Assembly (NCBI GenBank): GCA_015061545.1 | Contig: SUWJ01000002.1 | Coordinates: forward strand, 78,459 to 142,458 | Direction of reading: 5' to 3' | DNA length: 64,000 nt | From: Lentisphaerota bacterium | GTDB taxonomy: Bacteria; Verrucomicrobiota; Lentisphaeria; Victivallales; Victivallaceae | Part shown: piece after piece, positions 1-7,907 of the stretch | Layout of the letters: each line of letters starts with the position of its first letter | Numbering within the stretch: the first letter of the stretch is position 1 | The notes under the pieces: model-generated | Told to the model about the DNA's origin: nothing | The model's database searches: none | What the model saw: the letters and a program-made list of their open reading frames with translations, nothing else | Made by a program: the position numbers and the translations under genes

Positions 1-140
1 TCATGATCGCTTTGCAGGTAAAAGCCCAGCTGTTCCAACCGATCGGTCAGCAATGCGCTGTCCGCCTGATTGAGTCGGCAGCCCAGCGTCACGATCCGTG
101 CGGGGCGCAATTTTTCATTATTTTTACCGAACTTGTCCAT
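1..140 (-). CDS. MtaB/MiaB-like tRNA methylthiotransferase, N-terminal fragment
   Basis: Only the first 46 codons are inside the window; the gene runs off the left edge. The minus-strand ATG at 140 opens a frame reading RIVTLGCRLNQADS. This matches the start of the UPF0004 domain of radical-SAM methylthiotransferases, where the Cys in TLGC is the first ligand of the auxiliary iron-sulfur cluster. MtaB makes ms2t6A at A37 of tRNA; MiaB and RimO are the related alternatives. The TLGCRLNQ wording is closer to MtaB (TLGCKVNQ) than to MiaB, but the fragment is too short to be certain. The start overlaps the end of proA by 17 bases, so the two genes are probably translationally coupled. Confidence 0.7.
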   Translation of the reverse strand, partial: MDKFGKNNEKLRPARIVTLGCRLNQADSALLTDRLEQLGFYLQSDH

Positions 141-1395
141 TGCCGCGAACAATATATTTATAAGTCACCAGCTCATCCACCCCCATCGGGCCGCGGGCGT
201 GAAGTTTATCGGTGGAAATACCGATTTCAGCCCCCATGCCGAACTCGCCGCCATCGGTAAAGCGGGTGGAGGCGTTGGAGTAAACCACCGCCGAATCGAC
301 TCCGTTAAGGAATTTTTCCACCGCCTCGGCATCGTCGGCAAGAATCGTTTCGCTGTGGTGCGAACCGTAAAAATTGATATGGTCAACCGCGCCGTCGACC
401 CCATCGACCACCTTGGCGGAAATGCGCAGATCCAAATATTCGTTGAACAAATTTTCTTCTGGTAGCACTTCCGCATCCGGAGCGTATCGGCGAAACTCTT
501 CATCGCCGAAAACCGTTACCCCTGCCGAGCTTAAAACACCGTAAACTATCGGCACAAGCTTTTCTGCGGCAGCGCGGTCGATCAGCACCGTTTCCAGCGC
601 GTTGCAAACCCCGGGCCGCTGACATTTGCCGTTAAGCAGAATGGCGCTTGCCATTTCAATATTGCAGGATTTATCCAAATAAGCGTGGCAGACACCTTTG
701 TAGTGTTTGATCACCGGCATAGTAGCCCCCGCCACCACCGCACGGATCAGACTTTCACCGCCGCGGGGAATAATTACACTCAAATATTTATCCATCTTCA
801 GCATCACCTGCACCGCTTCGCGGTCGGTCCACGGTACGATCTGCACCGCGCCTGCAATCAACCCGGCAGCCTGCCCGCCGCGATCCAATGCGTGAGCCAG
901 CGCCAGATTGGAGTTGAACGCCTCTTTGCCGCCCCGCAGAATCACCGCGTTGCCCGCTTTAAGACAGATTCCTGCCGCATCCACCGTTACATTGGGCCGC
1001 GCCTCGTAGATGATGCCGATCACCCCCAGCGGAACTGCCACTTTAGCAATTTTTATCCCGTTGGGGCGGGTAAACTCTGCCAGCACCCGTCCGGCGGGAT
1101 CGCTCTGCTGCGCCACTTCGCGCAAGCCGTCCGCCATGGCAATAATGCGTTTTTCATCCAGCAGCAGCCGATCCTGCATAGCGCTTGAAAGATTGTTTTT
1201 GCGGGCATTTGCCATATCTTCAGCATTGGCGGCAAGCACTTCGGGGATCGCCTGTACCACTGCTTCTGCCATGCTGTTGAGAACTTTGATTTTTTCATCA
1301 GAAGAAAGCAGCGCCAATTCGCGGGCGGCGCGCAACGCCTTTTCGCCCATCGCTTCCAGCTGCTGCGAGATAGTTTCGATTCCGTTGTTCTGCAT
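124..1395 (-). CDS. proA: Glutamate-5-semialdehyde dehydrogenase (gamma-glutamyl phosphate reductase)
   Basis: This 423-residue protein has the usual length of ProA, which reduces gamma-glutamyl phosphate to glutamate semialdehyde with NADPH in proline synthesis. The aldehyde-dehydrogenase fold is recognisable: EARPNVTVDAAGICLKAGNA in the N-terminal half, the active-site Cys region NGKCQRPGVCNALET, and the C-terminal ARGPMGVDELVTYKY signature. ATG at 1395 is preceded by GGAG in 'tatggagtgtgagc'. The proB kinase is not beside it in this window. The gene ends inside the start of the downstream methylthiotransferase gene, an unusual partner for proA. Confidence 0.97.
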   Translation of the reverse strand: MQNNGIETISQQLEAMGEKALRAARELALLSSDEKIKVLNSMAEAVVQAIPEVLAANAEDMANARKNNLSSAMQDRLLLDEKRIIAMADGLREVAQQSDPAGRVLAEFTRPNGIKIAKVAVPLGVIGIIYEARPNVTVDAAGICLKAGNAVILRGGKEAFNSNLALAHALDRGGQAAGLIAGAVQIVPWTDREAVQVMLKMDKYLSVIIPRGGESLIRAVVAGATMPVIKHYKGVCHAYLDKSCNIEMASAILLNGKCQRPGVCNALETVLIDRAAAEKLVPIVYGVLSSAGVTVFGDEEFRRYAPDAEVLPEENLFNEYLDLRISAKVVDGVDGAVDHINFYGSHHSETILADDAEAVEKFLNGVDSAVVYSNASTRFTDGGEFGMGAEIGISTDKLHARGPMGVDELVTYKYIVRGNGQVR

Positions 1396-1493
1396 TGCTC
1401 ACACTCCATATAACAGTTTTTTTAAACTTTGTTCCCGATAAAGATTCCACATCTTTTCTGTTTACCGACCAATATTGAGAACCGAGTCTTTAA

Positions 1494-3029
1494 TTATTCG
1501 TCAAAAAATTCATTGCCGGGGAAATACTCTTCCGCCAACTGGTGCAAATGGGGCCGATCGCCCATCAGCAGCACGCCGTCATGTTCACAAAGCTGCGTGT
1601 TGCCGCCTGCCATGATAAATTCACCGTTGCGGCGGATAAGCATTACCCGCACCCGTTCGGGCAGCTGCAATTCCGCCAGAGTCCGATTCAGACAGGGCGA
1701 AGATGCCAGCACCTCAAACTCCTGCAGTACGCTGCTCATAACTCCTGTATCTTCCAGCTCCAGAGGCATACGGTTCTTTTTCCGGAATGGGTGATCCAGT
1801 TTCAGCGCCCGCGCCAGCAGCATCAAAGTTCTGCCCTGAATCACCACCGATGCGATAACCATAAAGAATACCAGATTGAACAACATTCCTGCACTTTCGT
1901 TGACCTCGCTGCGCCCGACCAGATGCGCCGCCAGCGGGAAAGTTGCCAACACGATCGGAGCCGCGCCGCGCAATCCTACCCAGGAGATGAACAAACGCTC
2001 CCGCCAATTGAATTGACTCCTTATCAGACAGAGAAACACCGCCAGCGGCCGCGCCAGCAGCATCAAACCGAGTGCCAGCAGCATACCCTTTACCCAAACG
2101 GCATCGAAGATCCCGCCTTCGGGAATCGCCACTAAATCGCGCACCGTAACCAGCATCCCCAGCACCGCAAACATTGCCACTTGCATAAGCCACGCCAATC
2201 CGTTGTTGAACCGCAGCTGACTCTTTTTGTAATTGAACCGCAAATTGCCCATGGTCAAACCTGCACAGTAAGCAGCCATAAAACCGTTGCCGTAAAGGCA
2301 TTCGGTCAAACCGTAAGAGAACAGCACTACTGCGATCCCCAGCACAAAGTAAAGTCCTTCGTAATCCAGTTTGTAATTATTGAACAGCCAGCAGCCCAGT
2401 TTGCCGACGCCAAACCCGCACGCGGCCCCGATAAGCATTTTCAGCGGCATTAAAATTGCCAGCATCCACCACGGCGAGTGGTCAGGATCAGTTAAGAACC
2501 CCACCATAAACAGCGTCAGCAAAGCCGCCATGGGGTCATTGCTGCCCGATTCAAATTCCAGCACCGATGCCAGATTGCCTTTCAGCCCCACGCCGCGGGA
2601 GCGCAAAATCGAAAACACCGCCGCGGCATCGGTACTCGACACCACCGCTCCCAGCAAAAAGCTCCACGACCATGACCACCCCGTCAGGAAATGCACCAGC
2701 ACCGCCATGATCCCTGCGGTAAGCAGCACCCCCACCGTGGAGAGCAGCAAGCCGGAGGCAAAGATCTTTTTGACGCTGCGCCATTCAGTTTCCATCCCGC
2801 CTGAATAGAGAATAAACGCCATTGCCACCGTACCGATATGATTGGCAAATTCCACCGCAGGCGCGGTTGTAATATCGAACTCCAAGCTGCGGGGCGCTCC
2901 CAACAGGATACCTGCTCCCATAAAGAGCAGCAATACAGGCATATTCAAACGGGATGACAATCGGCTGGACATCACCCCGACAAGCAGCAATACCGCCAAC
3001 AAAGTAAATTGATACGCTGTTGACTCCAT
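1494..3029 (-). CDS. CPA1-family potassium(sodium)/proton antiporter with RCK_C domain, NhaP2/CvrA type
   Basis: A 511-residue inner-membrane antiporter. Residues 1 to about 400 are a run of hydrophobic helices with the CPA1 signatures GVMSSRLSSRLNMPVLLLFMGAGILLG near the start, SSTDAAAVFS in the ion-binding core and SWVGLRGAAPIVLATFP. About the last 110 residues are soluble and look like a TrkA-C/RCK_C ligand-binding domain, the layout of NhaP2 (CvrA), which exchanges cytoplasmic potassium for protons. The frame is open further upstream, but ATG 3029 is preferred because GAGGAGAT lies just ahead of it. The ion preference cannot be read from sequence. It stands alone between proA and the divergent tRNA gene. 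Confidence 0.88.
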   Translation of the reverse strand: MESTAYQFTLLAVLLLVGVMSSRLSSRLNMPVLLLFMGAGILLGAPRSLEFDITTAPAVEFANHIGTVAMAFILYSGGMETEWRSVKKIFASGLLLSTVGVLLTAGIMAVLVHFLTGWSWSWSFLLGAVVSSTDAAAVFSILRSRGVGLKGNLASVLEFESGSNDPMAALLTLFMVGFLTDPDHSPWWMLAILMPLKMLIGAACGFGVGKLGCWLFNNYKLDYEGLYFVLGIAVVLFSYGLTECLYGNGFMAAYCAGLTMGNLRFNYKKSQLRFNNGLAWLMQVAMFAVLGMLVTVRDLVAIPEGGIFDAVWVKGMLLALGLMLLARPLAVFLCLIRSQFNWRERLFISWVGLRGAAPIVLATFPLAAHLVGRSEVNESAGMLFNLVFFMVIASVVIQGRTLMLLARALKLDHPFRKKNRMPLELEDTGVMSSVLQEFEVLASSPCLNRTLAELQLPERVRVMLIRRNGEFIMAGGNTQLCEHDGVLLMGDRPHLHQLAEEYFPGNEFFDE

Positions 3030-3209
3030 TATAAAATATCTCCTCAGTTTTGTACTCTGCAATAAGATAGCGCAGAAGGCGTTTTTTTCAAATCCCAACC
3101 ATGTTTTTCAGCTAAAAATATACTCTTTGCCCCCGTAGATCCACCCGTGTGAACAACCGGGTCAAATCCACCGCAGCGTACAAATTTGCACGTTTTATAA
3201 AAAAACGAT

Positions 3210-3238
3210 TTGACAAAGCAAAATATTCGTGCTATATT
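3210..3238 (+). promoter_or_regulatory. Sigma-70-type promoter of the tRNA-Leu gene
   Basis: TTGACA at 3210-3215 and TATATT at 3233-3238 are separated by exactly 17 bases, and the tRNA starts 12 bases after the -10 box. This is the best consensus promoter in the window and shows that the organism uses ordinary sigma-70 elements. Confidence 0.85.
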
Positions 3239-3250
3239 AGAACTCAACAA

Positions 3251-3336
3251 GCCGAAGTGGCGGAATTGGCAGACGCACTAGACTCAAAATCTGGCGACCT
3301 CTGGTCATGTGGGTTCGATTCCCACCTTCGGTACCA
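3251..3336 (+). tRNA. tRNA-Leu (anticodon CAA)
   Basis: The 86-base class II tRNA folds by eye: acceptor GCCGAAG pairs with CTTCGGT, the anticodon stem CTAGA pairs with TCTGG around loop CTCAAAA (anticodon CAA, reads UUG), the long variable arm forms GACC-TCT-GGTC, and the T arm is GTGGG-TTCGATT-CCCAC. Discriminator A and an encoded CCA end are present. The long variable arm, A discriminator and CAA anticodon identify leucine. It is a single-gene transcription unit and one of the few plus-strand genes here. Confidence 0.97.
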
Positions 3337-3351
3337 TTTGAATTTATAATT

Positions 3352-3385
3352 CCGGCTCAAGTTTTTTCCTTGAGTCGGTTTTTTT
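3352..3385 (+). terminator. Rho-independent terminator of tRNA-Leu
   Basis: CCGGCTCAAG at 3352 and CTTGAGTCGG at 3369-3378 form a hairpin around a T-rich loop, followed by a run of seven T. It lies 15 bases after the tRNA and faces the end of the convergent polA gene. Confidence 0.85.
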
Positions 3386-3482
3386 GTGCCGTTGGCGTGT
3401 AATGTGGTATGTAATATTCCCGGAATATACCGGAAAATATACCATCATGCAGCGCAGCAGGCAAAAAAGTTTTATGCCGTTT

Positions 3483-5045
3483 TTACAGGTGCTTACCGCT
3501 GCTCAATGTTACTTGCAGCGGAACGGTAAAAGTTGCGGCGTTTTCCATAACTTCTTTCAGGATCGCGCCCGCAGCAGCGGCTTCGCTTTCAGGCGCACAA
3601 ATCACCAGTTCGTCATGGATTTGCAGGATCAATCCCGCAGTAAGAGCTGCTTTTTTCAATTCCGACTCCACCTTGATCATTGCCGTTTTGATCAAATCTG
3701 CCGCCGTTCCCTGAACAGGCATATTCAGCGCCACCCGTTCGCCGAAGCTGCGGAGTGCAAAATTTTTGCTGGACAATTCGGGCAGATAGCGCCGTCTGCC
3801 CGCTGCGGTTTGAGCAAAACCGTTGGCTTTGGCGGTTTTGACCGCATTATCCAGATATTTTTTTACTGCCGCATACTTTTCAAAGTAGGATTTTATATAA
3901 TTTTTAGCCGTAGCAGTATCTATCTGCAAATCATTGGCAAGAGTAAAAGCAGATATACCGTAGACGATCCCGAAGTTGACCGCTTTGGCTTGACGGCGCA
4001 TTTCGCCGGTCACGCTGGCGGCGGGGACGTTGAATATCTGCATGGCAGTTGTCAGGTGGATATCCTGCCCGCTGCGGAACGCCTCCTGCATAACGGGATC
4101 TTCCGCCAGATGAGCCAGGATCCGCAACTCGATCTGGGAATAGTCGGCGCTGATAAGCACACAGCCTTCGTCAGCGATCAGAAACTTTCTGATTTCGCCG
4201 CCCAATTCGCTCCTTACGGGAACGTTCTGCAAATTCGGATTGGCGGAAGAAAGCCGCCCGGTTGCCGTAGCGGTCATATTGAATGTCGTATGCAGTTTGC
4301 CGTCAGGACTCTCGCTTTTAAGCCAGTTTTCCACATAAGAACTTACAAGTTTGCTCACCCGGCGGTATTCGAGGATCATCCCGATCACCGGATGCAAATT
4401 ACCGATCTTCACCAGCGTTTCAGCATCGGTGGAATACCCCGATTTACCCTTTTTATCCGGCGGCGGCAACTGCAGTTCTTCGTAAAGTACCGCCGCCAGC
4501 TGTTTTGGCGAATTAAGATTGAACTCCCTGCCCGCAGCAGCGTAAATATTCCCGGAAAGAACAGCGAGATCTTTTTCAAGTTTTTTGCCGAATTCTTCCA
4601 GACCAGCCCGATCCAGCCTTATCCCCCGCTTTTCCATATTGCACAGCACCGGCGCCAGCGGCATTTCGATTTGGCGGAAGATCACATTGGACTTCATTTC
4701 GCCAACTAAAACATCGTAAAGCGCCAGCAGATTGACTCCGTCTTCTTCGGCAACGGCTTCCGCCGGCAGAAATTTTTCGGCACACTCGTGAATACTTTGG
4801 GCGCTGAATGCGGAATCTTTAAGATAGCAGGCCAGTTTTACATCAAAAAATTTTTCTGCAGAAAAATTTCTTGAAATCTGCTCCAGGCAACAGAGTCCTT
4901 TGACATCAAAAACCACCGTTTGCTCCGCCATGGACTCCGCGTTGACCCGCCATTGGGCAAGGTCAATCTTCTGACAGGACGGCTGATCGTCTGTACGGCT
5001 CCAGATTTCAACTATATCGTTTTTTACCACCCACGCCTGTACCAT
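3483..5045 (-). CDS. polA: DNA polymerase I-type (family A) polymerase lacking the 5' nuclease domain
   Basis: The C-terminal 350 residues are a complete family A polymerase: motif A DYSQIELR (Asp301), motif B RRQAKAVNFGIVYG with the O-helix Arg, Lys, Phe and Tyr in place, and motif C QIHDELV (Asp478). The protein is only about 520 residues, against roughly 900 for Escherichia coli Pol I. The 5'-3' flap nuclease is absent. The first 160 residues correspond at best to the end of the 3'-5' exonuclease fold (DVKLACYLKD resembles its DTMLASYLL stretch) without an obvious DEDD metal set. ATG 5045 with AGGTGA upstream is the only sensible start, 10 bases after the nif3-like gene, so this is not a sequencing truncation. 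Expected role: gap filling; a separate flap nuclease would be needed. Confidence 0.9.
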   Translation of the reverse strand: MVQAWVVKNDIVEIWSRTDDQPSCQKIDLAQWRVNAESMAEQTVVFDVKGLCCLEQISRNFSAEKFFDVKLACYLKDSAFSAQSIHECAEKFLPAEAVAEEDGVNLLALYDVLVGEMKSNVIFRQIEMPLAPVLCNMEKRGIRLDRAGLEEFGKKLEKDLAVLSGNIYAAAGREFNLNSPKQLAAVLYEELQLPPPDKKGKSGYSTDAETLVKIGNLHPVIGMILEYRRVSKLVSSYVENWLKSESPDGKLHTTFNMTATATGRLSSANPNLQNVPVRSELGGEIRKFLIADEGCVLISADYSQIELRILAHLAEDPVMQEAFRSGQDIHLTTAMQIFNVPAASVTGEMRRQAKAVNFGIVYGISAFTLANDLQIDTATAKNYIKSYFEKYAAVKKYLDNAVKTAKANGFAQTAAGRRRYLPELSSKNFALRSFGERVALNMPVQGTAADLIKTAMIKVESELKKAALTAGLILQIHDELVICAPESEAAAAGAILKEVMENAATFTVPLQVTLSSGKHL

Positions 5046-5055
5046 ATAAATCACC

Positions 5056-5826
5056 TCAAAAGCCGGTCGGAACGTCGATAAATACTGTATCTGTACCGAA
5101 CTTTTCCTGAACAAGTTTCTGCAAACTCTGCACCCCGTGTACTTCGCTGTTGTAATGCCCCAGCGCGGCAACGTGGATCGGACATTCCTGCACAGTATGA
5201 TACATGGTGTGATCAAATTCGCCTGTAATAAGCATATCTGCACCTGCCGCCACGGCGCTTTCCAGACCGTCGGCCCCGCCGCCGCCTGAAATCACCGCCA
5301 CGCGGCGCACCGGCGAATCTTTCAGCGGAGATTTGCACAGCACAAAATCTTTGCCGCTGCCAGCCGCCGCCTGCGCCAGCACTTCCGGCTCCAAGGCGTC
5401 GGCAATATTGCCGATAATACCGATATCCATGTTGTGATAAGCAAAAAACATCTCCCGATCTTCCAGGTTTATCATATTTGCCAGCACCGCATTATTGCCG
5501 TACTTACTGTGCGCATCCAGCGGCAGGTGAACTGCATAGAGCGAAAGATCATTTTTGAACATCGTCCCCAGCCGTTTACCCGCCATGCCGTTCCAGCGGC
5601 GCAATCCGCCGCCCCAGCTCAAACCGTGATGCACCACCAGCAAATCGGCATTTTCTGCCGCCGCCCGTTCCGCAGTAGCCAGCGCAGCATCTACAGCAAA
5701 AGCGATTTTGCCGCACTCTGCGGTGCTGTCAAAGCAAAGCTGCAGACCGTTGTTGGATGGGTCGGCGGCAAATTTTTCCAGCTCCAGAAGCTGATCGAAA
5801 AAGCTACATATTTCACCTATCTGCAT
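5056..5826 (-). CDS. Nif3-like dinuclear metal-centre protein (DUF34)
   Basis: A 256-residue protein of the Nif3/DUF34 family, which forms toroidal hexamers binding two divalent metals per subunit. The family is often labelled GTP cyclohydrolase 1 type 2, but its physiological role is unsettled. Metal-ligand motifs are visible: LLVVHHGLSWGG, VHLPLDAHSKYGNN and, near the C-terminus, ALGHYNSEVHG. The length matches the short form without the inserted PII-like domain. Its start overlaps the end of the upstream metallopeptidase gene by 14 bases and its stop is 10 bases before polA, so the genes are co-transcribed. Confidence 0.9.
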   Translation of the reverse strand: MQIGEICSFFDQLLELEKFAADPSNNGLQLCFDSTAECGKIAFAVDAALATAERAAAENADLLVVHHGLSWGGGLRRWNGMAGKRLGTMFKNDLSLYAVHLPLDAHSKYGNNAVLANMINLEDREMFFAYHNMDIGIIGNIADALEPEVLAQAAAGSGKDFVLCKSPLKDSPVRRVAVISGGGGADGLESAVAAGADMLITGEFDHTMYHTVQECPIHVAALGHYNSEVHGVQSLQKLVQEKFGTDTVFIDVPTGF

Positions 5827-6754
5827 GATCCACCTCCGTTGACAGGCGTTTATTCAGCAACTTCCAGCGCAAATCGCTGCCCTGCGGCAGCTTGCCCGAT
5901 GCCAGAAGTTTGATTTCTTCAACACTCATGCGGAAGAGTACCGCATCGGCTTGTTTGATACCGCGTTTCTGCAATGTGTTCCTTGCTCCGGCAGCCAAAC
6001 GGTTTATCCAGCAGGTTCTGATGCACAAAAACAGCGGATAAACTGCTGATAAAATCCAGAACACCCGCATCGGCAGCGGCAGAATATCAAGTATATTCAA
6101 AAATTGCGCGATCGGCACCAGCAATATCGGCAGCAGAAAACCCAGCGCATCGTATTTATGAATAAAGCATCCGCCAAAAAACTTCCGGCTGCGGGATTCG
6201 GCAGTACGGTAGGCAAAGTATTCTTCAAACAGCCATTGATCGAAAACCTGATGCGCTGCGTGAGTCATTTCGTGCGCCAGCAATTCCCGCCGATTGTAAA
6301 AAAGCCAGTTCTGGCGCTGCCGGAAGTTTTTGCGGATAATAAAGAGCGCCAAACCGCTTTCTGGATCGCTTAAAGAACATCCGCCCCAGAGCATTCCGAA
6401 ACTCTCGTTGGCAAAAAAACCCGGCACCCAGTCGGTACGCACATCGTAAAGTTTTTCCGTAACACTCAGCGCTTCCTGCACCACCGCAGAAGGTATCTGC
6501 ATGGAATTGGCGATCCTGATACCGGGTGACACTTCGCAGACAGCGCCGTTTTTAAGTTCCGACTCCAACGTCTTGAGTGCGCCGTAAAGTTTTTTCAGCC
6601 GCGCAGCAAATTCTTCCGCCGTTTCACCGGGGGCGATCAGCAACCCGCAGCGGTCGTACTGCATAAGCAGCGCTTCATCGCCCTTGGCAAGCGCCTCCAA
6701 ACGGGCAGAGTCAAAAAGTTCGGACGCCTTCATCGTCAGGTAGTTTCCCGTCAA
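5813..6754 (-). CDS. Membrane-associated zincin-type metallopeptidase (HEMTH), family uncertain
   Basis: I do not recognise the family. A zincin motif HEMTHAAHQ sits near residue 162, followed by FEEYFAYRTAESRSRKFF about 14 residues later, where a third zinc ligand could lie. Two hydrophobic segments follow (about 204-225 and 231-250), giving a peptidase anchored in the inner membrane, after which a basic tail comes. The frame begins with TTG at 6754, overlapping the TGA of the ricT-like gene (TTGA), which suggests coupled translation. An ATG at 6733 is the alternative start but lacks a ribosome binding site. The substrate is unknown. Confidence 0.6.
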   Translation of the reverse strand: MTGNYLTMKASELFDSARLEALAKGDEALLMQYDRCGLLIAPGETAEEFAARLKKLYGALKTLESELKNGAVCEVSPGIRIANSMQIPSAVVQEALSVTEKLYDVRTDWVPGFFANESFGMLWGGCSLSDPESGLALFIIRKNFRQRQNWLFYNRRELLAHEMTHAAHQVFDQWLFEEYFAYRTAESRSRKFFGGCFIHKYDALGFLLPILLVPIAQFLNILDILPLPMRVFWILSAVYPLFLCIRTCWINRLAAGARNTLQKRGIKQADAVLFRMSVEEIKLLASGKLPQGSDLRWKLLNKRLSTEVDHADR

Positions 6755-7833
6755 TCCTCGCTGTCACCGCGGCGATTGTTGCCATCCTGATTGCGGCGCT
6801 GATTTTTCCGCTTGTGATTGCGGTTCTTGCGGTTTTTGTGCTGATTGCGTTTTTCATTGTTTTTGCCCGGAGTCTTTTCTGCAGCAGAATCCTCGCGTTC
6901 AGCAGCGGATTCTTTAGCTGTTGCCACCTCTTTAACCGTGGCAATGGCGTGAATGTTCCCGTTGGGGAAAATGGGCATATCAAAGCTGCTATCTGCAACT
7001 TCTTCCACCTTCTTCGGCTCCGGCGCTTTGCCCCGCAAGCGGTATTTGAGTTCCGAAGCGTGCAGCGTTACCGAGCCGCCCTCTTCCAGCTGCAGCGTCA
7101 CCATCTGGGTAAGCATATTGCGGTCGGAAACCCTGCCGCGCCCCTTGCTGCACTCGCAAAGTTCGCCGCGGCGGGGCATACTCTTTTCCATTTCCACATA
7201 GCCGTCATGCTCAAATTTGAGGCAGCACTTCAATCTGCCGCAAACGCCTGAAATAGTCGAAGGCGTAAGCGAAAGATCCTGATCCTTCGCCATCTTTACA
7301 TTGATACTGTTGAATTCCCGCAGAAAACGGCTGCAGCAGAGTACCTGACCGCAAACGGCAATACCGCCGCAAATGCTGGTTTCGTCGCGCACGCCGATCT
7401 GACGCAGATCCAATCGGCAGCTCAAAGCCTGAGAAAGCTCTTTGACCAGTTCGCGGAAGTCCACTCTGCCGTCGGCGGTAAACTGGATCGTCACCAGCTT
7501 GCGGTCAAACGAATAACTTGCGTTCAGCAGCTTCATAGGCAGCGCCATTTTTTCGACCATCTGGCAGGCGGTGCGGTAAGCGCTTTTGGCATGAGCTTCG
7601 TTTTCCGTAGCGGCGGCACGGTCGATAACAGTAGCAATGCGCTGCGCCTGAGGCAGCAGCGAAGTCTGTTCGGAAGGGACATCCTCTCCGGTCATGCGGA
7701 CAACTCTTACATATTCCAGCGAATAATCCCGCTTGACGATCACATAATCATCCGCCTTCAACCCCATTTCGGCAGCGGCGGCAATATCGCAGCTCATGCC
7801 GTTGGGTAATTTTGTCAAGTATGTATTTATCAT
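6751..7833 (-). CDS. PSP1-domain protein, RicT (YaaT)-like
   Basis: A 360-residue protein with the PSP1 C-terminal domain in the middle (about residues 60-200). It carries the cysteine-rich signature CGGIAVCGQVLCCSRF and CGRLKCCLKFE typical of RicT, which in Bacillus forms the iron-sulfur RicA-RicF-RicT complex acting with RNase Y in mRNA processing. RNase Y is also encoded in this window. The C-terminus is odd: after about residue 270 it becomes acidic and then a Lys/Arg/Asn-rich tail that looks disordered and RNA-binding. It is the first gene of an operon with the metallopeptidase, nif3-like and polA genes. ATG 7833 has AGGA ten bases upstream. Confidence 0.85.
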   Translation of the reverse strand: MINTYLTKLPNGMSCDIAAAAEMGLKADDYVIVKRDYSLEYVRVVRMTGEDVPSEQTSLLPQAQRIATVIDRAAATENEAHAKSAYRTACQMVEKMALPMKLLNASYSFDRKLVTIQFTADGRVDFRELVKELSQALSCRLDLRQIGVRDETSICGGIAVCGQVLCCSRFLREFNSINVKMAKDQDLSLTPSTISGVCGRLKCCLKFEHDGYVEMEKSMPRRGELCECSKGRGRVSDRNMLTQMVTLQLEEGGSVTLHASELKYRLRGKAPEPKKVEEVADSSFDMPIFPNGNIHAIATVKEVATAKESAAEREDSAAEKTPGKNNEKRNQHKNRKNRNHKRKNQRRNQDGNNRRGDSED

Positions 7834-7851
7834 TTTATTTTATCCTAAAAC

Positions 7852-7895
7852 TGTTTATATATAAACAATATAGCAGTATTTTGCCGCAACGCCAA
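7852..7895 (-). promoter_or_regulatory. Promoter of the ricT-like operon with 16-base palindrome
   Basis: On the minus strand TTGGCG (7895-7890) and TATATT (7872-7867) are 17 bases apart. Immediately downstream, at the expected start of transcription, is the perfect palindrome TGTTTATATATAAACA (7852-7867), which touches the -10 box. Its position suits a repressor operator, although an AT-rich melting region cannot be excluded. Confidence 0.55.
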
Positions 7896-7907
7896 TCCTG
7901 CAACTGT

